This document shows positions 31,921-37,500 of a DNA stretch of 37,500 nucleotides, in pieces (the stretch's first letter is position 1; each line of letters begins with the position of its first letter). The DNA lies in assembly GCA_009746045.1 (NCBI GenBank), contig RPFO01001355.1:1-37500 (forward strand), given 5' to 3'. A program made the translations under genes and the position numbers. Source of the DNA: Mesostigma viride. Its lineage: Eukaryota > Streptophyta > Mesostigmatophyceae > Mesostigmatales > Mesostigmataceae. The notes beneath the pieces are model-generated. The model made no database searches. It saw only the letters and a program-made list of their open reading frames with translations, and had not been told where the DNA came from.

Positions 31921-32063
31921 TTACCTTGAGGAGTGAGATGGTGCACCGTTTCAAGTGAGTCCCGTCGGTTACCACGATTGTTGTTATGGTTGTTATTATT
32001 ATTATTACTCATAGTAGGAGTATTGGTAGGTATAGGCGACATGTTACCACCCACTGGATCCAT
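31797..32063 (-). CDS. Probable gag N-terminal segment in a shifted frame
   Basis: The frame starts MDPVGGNMSPIPTNTPTMSN, followed by an Asn/His-rich run and NRRDSLETVHHLTPQGN, then loses protein-like character. The adjoining frame picks up with FADGRRRPSLTPPTYEQRQR before the Met of the main gag frame. The switch lies at about 31840-31920. Either one base has been lost or gained, or translation shifts there. Confidence 0.55.
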   Translation of the reverse strand: MDPVGGNMSPIPTNTPTMSNNNNNNHNNNRGNRRDSLETVHHLTPQGNLRASPPSPLLMVAVVPHLPLLPMNNVNVCKSDLVMTLPLP

Positions 32064-32186
32064 TTTTATTTAAGTAAATGATCAAAATCTAACTGAAAGC
32101 AACAAGGATAAAGGACAAGGCCTAATATAAGGCAAGGAAAGAAAAGAAAAAGATTTTAATGGCTTAAAAGAAGGAAACAATTTAAA

Positions 32187-32579
32187 TCAATCCTTTTTAA
32201 CAACAGTAATGGATAGGGAACCGAATTCTAAGGTGAGAGGAGTATCTAAGCTAGATGAGGATGCAGCCCTCTTAGGGGGAGACGAAGGAGGGGTAGCAAA
32301 ATCTAGAGCTTCTACAGGAGGGCGACCATGAGGAGTAGAACGTACGTGTAGGCCTAGATCTGATACGCTATGGTCTATAAGGAATTGTTGAGCTTCCTCG
32401 AAGGTAACAAATTTCTTATACCTAATTACATTATATGTACGATTTTGCACTATCTTCCTAGCATCTGACCAAGAGAGGAAAATGGCTGACCATTGAGGGG
32501 TAATAACTACGTAATACTTAGCTAAACTATTATCACTAGATGAATGGGAAGGCGCAGTAAAAACACGACGTTGACTCAT
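32187..32579 (-). CDS. Accessory ORF with RNase H1 hybrid-binding (viroplasmin-like) domain
   Basis: This 130-residue protein has a free N-terminus of about 20 residues. A domain at about 22-70 follows, reading YYVVITPQWSAIFLSWSDAR then KKFVTFEEAQQFL. Its pattern of YYVV, a central SW, and KKF-x-T-x-EEA-x-x-F is that of the RNase H1 N-terminal domain / caulimovirus VI family (PF01693 type), which binds RNA-DNA hybrids or double-stranded RNA. The C-terminal half is Ser/Pro-rich with PPSSPPKRAASSSS. It stands as the first complete ORF after the leader, before gag, on its own ATG and with its own stop. Similar domains are known attached to cellular RNase H1 and in some retroelements. A role in handling the RNA-DNA intermediate is inferred. 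Confidence 0.75.
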   Translation of the reverse strand: MSQRRVFTAPSHSSSDNSLAKYYVVITPQWSAIFLSWSDARKIVQNRTYNVIRYKKFVTFEEAQQFLIDHSVSDLGLHVRSTPHGRPPVEALDFATPPSSPPKRAASSSSLDTPLTLEFGSLSITVVKKD

Positions 32580-33093
32580 GATAACTCACCTGGCGTGTCT
32601 TGTGATGTCAAGCTAGACGAGGTAGGGGTAGGCGACTTAGCTGGACGATCTGGATCACCGAAAGAAGAAGGAGGGCGGAAGTTTCCAGCTCTCGTCCTAA
32701 GTCAGCGGCCGGATATCCAGCGCTCGTCCTAACACAGCGCCCCGTAACTCTGCGGGTGCGGCCGTCTAATAAAGCAGCAGCACAAGGAAAAAGGTGTAGG
32801 TACTGCGACGCTAATCGTCTCCGAACAGTAATACTCCCCTATCTAAGACAGGAAACAACCGTAAGCAGGAAAACAAGGCGAAGGACAGGCTAACTACGAA
32901 AGGATTTATCCGCTGCGAGCAGGTCTAGCTTCTAGGTAGAGCGTGTCCCGAAACGGGCAGCACGACTCTCCTAGCTTGAAGGCGACCCGCCCATTACCTA
33001 TCAAGGAAGTGTCGACTTCTTGTTCCTGGACGCGGAAGGGGTCTTGAACAGGTGTATGTGGCAAGGGATAGTCGTCTCGTTCACTACCTACTG
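32580..33093 (-). other. 5' leader of the chromovirus
   Basis: About 510 bp between the primer binding site and the accessory ORF. An open frame beginning inside the LTR (33280) runs through it to 32906. Otherwise there is no coding signature. It presumably carries packaging signals. Confidence 0.5.
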
Positions 33094-33280
33094 AAGTTCC
33101 TCCGGAACCATTGTTACGCCGCGGATATCTACCTCCACCTCTACCTCTAATGGGCCTGATACTACCTAAACTGGTCAGGCCTCCTCTACTTAACCCTCTG
33201 GCGAAAGACGAACGTGACGGAGCTGATCTCAATGCATTAACGTAAGTGTTACTATAATACGCCATACAACCATTTATCAA
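32906..33280 (-). CDS. Open frame starting in the 5' LTR and crossing the primer site
   Basis: A 124-codon frame starts at an ATG inside the LTR and contains the RGG-like stretch GLSRGGLTSLGSIRPIRGRGG. It reads through the LTR end and primer binding site and stops at 32906. If the transcript starts upstream of 33280 this would be the first ORF of the RNA. Nothing proves it is translated, and LTR and leader sequence are constrained for other reasons. Confidence 0.3.
   Translation of the reverse strand: MINGCMAYYSNTYVNALRSAPSRSSFARGLSRGGLTSLGSIRPIRGRGGGRYPRRNNGSGGTSVGSERDDYPLPHTPVQDPFRVQEQEVDTSLIGNGRVAFKLGESCCPFRDTLYLEARPARSG
33094..33110 (-). other. Primer binding site
   Basis: One base inside the 5' LTR, the minus strand reads TGGTTCCGGAGGAACTTC. 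It begins with TGG, which pairs with the CCA end of a tRNA, as expected for minus-strand priming. The tRNA would end GTTCCTCCGGAACCA; I cannot assign its amino acid. Confidence 0.75.
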
Positions 33281-33684
33281 AACCCGTTTACTCCAGGAAT
33301 AGAGGAAGGAAACACAACTACACTGCCGTGACCCAAGCCTATATGTGTTAATTCATTTAACACACGCCGAGTGCACACACAAGGGGTAGAACGCGCATAA
33401 ATGGTCACCAACGGTCCAACACGCTCGGGCCGACATGGCCCTCGCCTACAGATGCACGCTGGTCCACTACATCTACTGATGCACGCTGGTCCACTACATT
33501 CTACCACAGGATCAGGACCACTAGTAAAGTACGCGGCGCGGCGCCCAACGGCACCCAATGTACCACAGTACTGTTACGAGGACAATAATGTCCCGGTAGG
33601 AGCCTAAACGTAAACCTAGGGACAACCGAGGCAAAAGACCTAATTTACGTCCGTAACTACAACGAATTGTTACGCGACGTAACA
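33112..33684 (-). repeat. 5' LTR of the chromovirus (right copy)
   Basis: The length (573 bp) and ends are identical to the left LTR. In element orientation it carries the promoter, including two copies of an ATGTAGTGGACCAGCGTGCAT-type block, and the transcript start. It is followed by the duplicated CTCAG at 33685-33689. Confidence 0.97.
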
Positions 33685-33689
33685 CTCAG

Positions 33690-33836
33690 GACCGGCTGGA
33701 CCTGGAGGGCCAGCGGGCCCCATGGTCGGCGCGGACCTGGACGTCATATTGGCGTCAGCGCTTGTCGGTGGCGCTGACTCGGGCCATGGCTGACATCATG
33801 CTCCGCCGTACGCGGGCTGATTTTGCGGTGCAGTAG
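33690..33836 (+). pseudogene. LINE ORF2 C-terminus, 3' half after gypsy insertion
   Basis: Reading from the right flank of the chromovirus, the frame ends WRQRLSVALTRAMADIMLRR..FAVQ and a TAG at 33834-33836. This is typical of the last residues of algal LINE ORF2 proteins. It continues the sequence interrupted at 22897, but in a different frame from the FVLEEFG segment, so the host LINE was already frameshifted or became so near the insertion site. Confidence 0.65.
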
Positions 33837-33985
33837 GGCTATTAGGTTCCTCCCGTTAGGCGTTTCCATTGGTCTTATGGTAGTATAGAGCTTTGACATG
33901 GCTCTGTATATAGGTTTATAGCTGGGCGTTTGCTTTGGTTTGAGTGATTTCACTCTGCTGTAAGTAATTATATTTTTAATATATA

Positions 33986-34757
33986 ATGACGATCAAACGC
34001 ACCTTGACGCAGCGCAGCTTAGAGGCAGCGCCACATGAGTCCTGAAGCTACGCGCATGAAGCTACGCCTAGAGTTCCGCTGCCCGGCCTAGAAGGAAGCA
34101 GTGCCACTTCAAAAGCTCAGTGGTAACATTCGGCCCAGGCGCTTCTTTGGCCTTGCCGTCGGCCTTTCCTGAGCCCATTGAAGCGCAGTCGTCCCGCCGA
34201 GCCATTAACCAGCCATTTTTACGATTTTCCTGTTGACGACCAATTTTGGCAGAAAGGCAAGTCCGAGTAAACAGCTGCTAGTCCTGTTTAACGGAACGTA
34301 CAACACGCTTTTGAATCTGTGCTACGCACTCCACAACCGGGACTGCCGTCAGCCGTGGCCTTCAATTCCCCTGCGTCAGGTGGCTCACCTTACGGTACAA
34401 ACTGTAGCAAATGTCCGAGCAGCTGCAGCCTGCAAGCCCGCCTCATAGCTCCGCACTTGCACACAATTGGACCTCACGGAGTTTTCTGAACGAGCGAACC
34501 AGGACCGCCGGCCTGGATGCTTCCCGCTTGCCGGCATGCAAGAACTGCATGCAGGGCACTGTGCCAAGAAGGCAGGAACGGATCGACCGGCAAGGCTTGC
34601 TGAAAACTCCGGCATGCACCTGCTAAGTTCTGGCCCAGCCGGCAATGCCGTCTCACCTCGGCAATTACTGCCGGCTGGGCCACCATGCAAAAACACACAC
34701 ACCACCTCCACCATCACCGCCATTAAGGAACACCTCCTGCAGCATGCAAGCAGTTAG
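33986..34757 (+). pseudogene. Diverged ORF1-type sequence, copy 4, truncated
   Basis: AATATATA-ATG starts a reading MTIKRTLTQRSLEAA, parallel to MSKRLSTQRSLAAAL of copies 1 and 2. In other frames follow LKRSRPAEPLTSHFYDF, FNGTYNTLLNLCYALHNRD (compare FFGTHASLLELCKQLSHQD) and TITAIKEHLLQHAS before a stop at about 34757. The RRM-like and C-terminal domains are absent. Several frameshifts and an early stop make it a pseudogene. It starts only 150 bp after an ORF2 end, implying that elements of this family lie in tandem. Confidence 0.65.
34631..34682. repeat. 14-bp inverted repeat with 24-nt spacer
   Basis: TGGCCCAGCCGGCA (34631-34644) and its exact complement TGCCGGCTGGGCCA (34669-34682) can form a GC-rich hairpin, with a further TGCCG/CGGCA pairing inside. 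It lies within the decayed ORF1 copy. Confidence 0.85.
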
Positions 34758-34839
34758 CAGTCGAGGAATGTGCATGAACATGCCAACCGGGTAAAGCGAT
34801 CGCACCTGCCTCATCCTAGCTCGATCTGGAACTATACGA

Positions 34840-36036
34840 TATCAAGGAGACAACCAGCGCAGCCTGCCAGAAATCGGGGGGGGGGGAATATGATTCAACA
34901 GGTCTGGCTGCCGGCAGCTGCTGGCAAGACCCCTCTGCTTGAACAACTGGCAGTTGCCCGCAAGCGCTGAATTTATACGTACGCCGATCTTCCTCCCTCT
35001 GTTGGGGCTCAAGAGCGAGGTCGCCATGGAGTCTGAGCTGCTGCCTCCCCAAGTGGTGAAGTCCCGGATGGTGCTCGCCTCCCCTTCGGGCGGCCTATCC
35101 CCTGCGGAGCTAGCGGGCTTTGTTTCATGGTTCTCATCATCAGGCAGCTTTGGCTGCTCAAGATATTAATACCATATAGGGGCTGGACTACGACCCGTCA
35201 CACTAGCTTATTATACAGCAGCAGCAGCGATGTGACCCACTAAGTTACTATATCTTAGCTATAGCTGCCACTGGCAGTCGTCTGAGAACTGAGTCCACTG
35301 TATATTGGCGGGACCGTGGGGACCCCTATATATGTCTACCACCATCTGGATCGTGGACCCGCCACTGACGTACAGGCTTGGGGGTGGTCTCCTTCATCAC
35401 TACTTGCCATCTATCCTTGCGCACCATCTGCCTCCATATATTACAGACAAACCAGGAGGCTGCCCGGGGGTGAGCCCGTCACGTCTAGTGTAGCACATGT
35501 CCATGCCAAGTCTATCACGAAAAGTCCACGGGTGGCGCGGCCCTGCCGCGCGCGGCCGGGGGCACGCCAGGTGAGGACATATCGCCCAGGCTGGGCGGGC
35601 TTGGTGCCAGCTAGTCTATCTGATGTATCTACCTGATCTGTGCGGGCCAGGTGCCCGGCTAGGCCCAGGCGCCTGTGCCTAATAATGTGGAAACATAGGG
35701 CAAATCAGCGTACAAATCCTCATTACTAATGTGCAAACCAAAGGGGATGTTAAGGGCCTTGCGCAGCATCTTGGTGACGGCGCCGCCGAGTCGTTGCTCC
35801 AGCTCCTGCGTCAGTGTCCACGTCTCGGCGCCGTAGGTCAGGATCGTCAGAATGACGACCTTGAAGATTATTACTAATTATTTATAATTAATATTCTCAT
35901 GCATGACATGCACCGGCCCAGGTTTCACCCCCCAGTATCCGACTAGATCCGGTTGGGAAGGCGCGGGTCATCAGTCCTCCACGGCCATATGCATTCTCCC
36001 GATTTCTGGCCTGCGCTGGTTGTCTCCAAGTGATAT
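34840..36036. mobile_element. Interval bounded by inverted ~35-bp motifs
   Basis: GGAGACAACCAGCGCAG plus a GCCAGAAATCGGG-type end at 34840-34886 faces its inverted copy at 35995-36036, with ATATCA just outside both. The left copy has a 3-nt insertion and runs into a G tract. This could be a pair of terminal inverted repeats enclosing 1.2 kb, or two chance copies of a dispersed repeat, since a third copy stands alone at 12479. No transposase is present and no convincing target duplication is seen. Confidence 0.4.
35451..35875 (-). pseudogene. RTE-like LINE C-terminal fragment
   Basis: Reading leftward from about 35875, one frame gives FKVVILTILTYGAETWTLTQ, followed by LEQRLGGAVTKMLRKALNI and LYADLPYVST. 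A shift near 35685 leads to RHRRLGLAGHLART and a stop at 35451-35453. The YGAETWTLT, ALNI and RRL-x-LAGH signatures are those of the region after the RT in RTE-type LINEs. It is 5'-truncated and frameshifted, hence dead. Confidence 0.8.
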
Positions 36037-36749
36037 GCATGGTCCTCCCGGTTGCATGGGGCGGCTCTCGCGGTCTTCGCGTCTTTCCTCTCAGACAACT
36101 ACCCTAGTCCTTCCACGACGTTGGATCGCCATGCGTCCAGGAATAGTTGTCTCACTTAAACCATCGTGCACGCAATGGCGTGAAAAAGACTAAACTAGAC
36201 GCGGCGGGTAGAGAGCTAGATTGACCAGGGCTCCAGTTGGTTAGAACATAGTGTAGGCCTGTACATTACAACATCATGATCAAGGTCATAATGCACCGCA
36301 ATATTTCGACCTGCAGAACGTGTCTACATCACGCACGCATGCACGTGGAGGTACCCGTGAGCGTTCAATCAGATTTCACGGTACGTAGCAACGTGAGTAA
36401 ATTTAACCAATAATTAAGACAGTGCGCTTGTTGGACCAGCCAGTCGCCATGATGCCACATGAGTTGGCCAGCATGTTGCCTCTTTCGTAGGTTTAGTACC
36501 CCTGCAACACAGGCACATGATATATAAACGATACATTGTCTCATTGATACATCCTGTCCACAGCTCCGTGCATCACTGCCTGACTGATTGACATGCTGCC
36601 TGTAAGCTGGCTGTTGGGAACATCGGCATATTCGAAATGACAGTGGCAGTCCTAGTCGAATGCCCACCAAATATCTTGTCATATCACTTGATATTTCCGC
36701 ACCGAGCACGGGGCCTTTTACCATAAATGCTCCTATCAATGCGCTAGTA
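36037..36749. other. No gene seen; 3' flank of the minus-strand gene at 36750
   Basis: Nothing recognisable is encoded. The part next to 36750 should be the 3' untranslated region of the terminal exon described below. Confidence 0.35.
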
Positions 36750-37037
36750 TCAAACATCATCGTCCTCATCATCGAGGATAAGGTTCCTACGCCCTTTCTT
36801 CCTGCCCGCCTGAGCCTCCCCCTCCTCCTCATCATCTTCAATGGCCACACCCTTCCTCTTGGCCCCACCCGCCGGAGTGGGCTTCCTGGCATCATTGTAC
36901 CTCGCGGGCTCGTCGTCGTCGTCATCCTCTTCCTCCGAGCTCTCTTCCGACATGCTGTCCGCCCTCCTGGCAGGGACCTTGGAGGGCTTGGTGGCCGGGG
37001 TCGCGCGAGCCTGCTTGACTGGGTTCGGGGCCGATGC
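36750..37037 (-). CDS. Probable last exon of a host gene with a charged nuclear-type tail (partial)
   Basis: On the minus strand the acceptor TGTGTGCATGGTGCAG is followed by a phase-0 exon reading ASAPNPVKQARATPATKPSK. It continues through the acidic run SEESSEEEDDDDDEPARYND and the basic patch GGAKRKG, then a second mixed block ending RKKGRRNLILDDEDDDV and a TGA at 36750-36752. Alternating acidic and Lys/Arg clusters with Ser-Glu casein-kinase-like sites are typical of disordered tails of chromatin or replication proteins. No catalytic domain is present, so the protein cannot be named. Upstream exons lie beyond 37,037 and probably outside the window. Confidence 0.65.
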   Translation of the reverse strand, partial: ASAPNPVKQARATPATKPSKVPARRADSMSEESSEEEDDDDDEPARYNDARKPTPAGGAKRKGVAIEDDEEEGEAQAGRKKGRRNLILDDEDDDV

Positions 37038-37500
37038 CTGCACCATGCACACATTATATTTTGTATGCATGATCGCAAGTTGGAGCTTAAGGCATCGGAG
37101 GCACAATCACCACTTGGACCTTGGCATAGGAAGCACAATCACAAATTGGACCTACATACATATCATGCAAAGCTCCCTGGGTATTTGGGGAAAAAAAAGT
37201 AAAGGAGGACAAGCTGGCACAACCGAAATGGTGCAATACTTGGGCTGGTTGTTCCAACAGTTACAAACCACTTTTGGCTTGATTCAAACCCGCACAACTA
37301 CCCCTGGGGTGCCAAAAAACACATTCAAAACATGCAATCTTTCCACATCAGTGTTCCAAGACACCATTCCGAGACAGCACCGCCAGATCAAATGCAAGGC
37401 GCAATTCAACAGTTCATCCAAGACGTGCGAGCCTTGCCCTGTTGATGGAAAAGGGCACGGCAGGAGGGCGTTGCAGCTGCCCTCCGATGGCAGCATGCTA
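37038..37500 (-). other. Presumed intron of the minus-strand gene
   Basis: Upstream of the acceptor at 37038 I see no confident exon. One minus-strand frame at 37284-37496 is open for 70 codons but lacks domain-like sequence and splice support. Confidence 0.35.

Larger units (their letters stand above)
22898..33684 (-). mobile_element. Complete Ty3/gypsy chromovirus, 10,787 bp
   Basis: Two 573-bp LTRs bound the element, each starting TGTTAC and ending GTAACA, and it is flanked by the 5-bp duplication CTCAG. All coding parts read on the minus strand. Order: 5' LTR (33112-33684), primer binding site, accessory RNase H1-like ORF, gag, protease, RT/RNase H/integrase/chromodomain, a third unidentified reading region, polypurine tract, 3' LTR (22898-23470). 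I see a single difference between the LTRs (GCG versus GCA, at about 23023 and 33237), so insertion is recent. It landed inside an older LINE copy. Gag-pol is AT-richer than the third region. Confidence 0.95.

Noticed and set aside
36660-37202. 180-codon plus-strand frame
   Set aside because: It is the antisense of the charged minus-strand exon; runs of Asp/Glu codons read as Ser/Leu/Ile-rich frames on the other strand.

Overview
The window looks like nuclear DNA of a eukaryote, most likely a green alga (Chlorophyta, plausibly Chlamydomonadales). The reasons are an intron-rich gene with GTGAGC/GTGCGT-type donors and pyrimidine..GCAG acceptors, LINE ORF1 proteins of the plant/algal type, a chromodomain-bearing Ty3/gypsy element, and abundant TTAA and CATG simple repeats. 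The assignment is inference; no rRNA, organellar or bacterial operon structure is present. Most of the window is transposon-derived.

Layout. 1-7,317: no gene recognised. 1 to about 4,700 is CpG-poor and TG/CA-rich, then about 4,750-6,100 is CpG-rich. 7,318-8,282 (-): 3' end of a decayed LINE ORF2. 8,805-15,951 (+): a host-like gene of unknown function. I reconstructed it as eight exons whose splice phases all close, giving about 314 residues. Its last intron (3.4 kb) holds a 24-copy, 73-bp minisatellite, a 31-bp palindrome and about 74 copies of CATGA.

16,690-21,275: a head-to-tail cluster of LINE-derived units that carry only an ORF1-type protein and end in TTAA tails. One is nested in another and flanked by an 11-bp target duplication. 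22,600-34,760: the tail of a LINE ORF2 followed by another ORF1, split by a complete 10,787-bp Ty3/gypsy chromovirus on the minus strand (22,898-33,684). The chromovirus has 573-bp LTRs with one visible difference and a 5-bp duplication, CTCAG.

Reading the chromovirus in its own (minus) direction: 5' LTR, primer binding site, a small ORF with an RNase H1 hybrid-binding (viroplasmin-like) domain, gag with a zinc knuckle, protease, RT-RNase H-integrase-chromodomain, a long GC-rich third reading region of unknown function, polypurine tract, 3' LTR. The third region and the accessory RNase H1-like ORF are the most unusual parts.

34,840-36,036: an interval bounded by inverted copies of a roughly 35-bp motif, containing a fragment of an RTE-like LINE. 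36,750-37,037 (-): a probable terminal exon of a host gene encoding a charged, acidic/basic nuclear-type tail. Genes other than the transposons do not form an obvious pathway. The window is best read as one intact-looking host gene and the end of another, set in nested retroelements.
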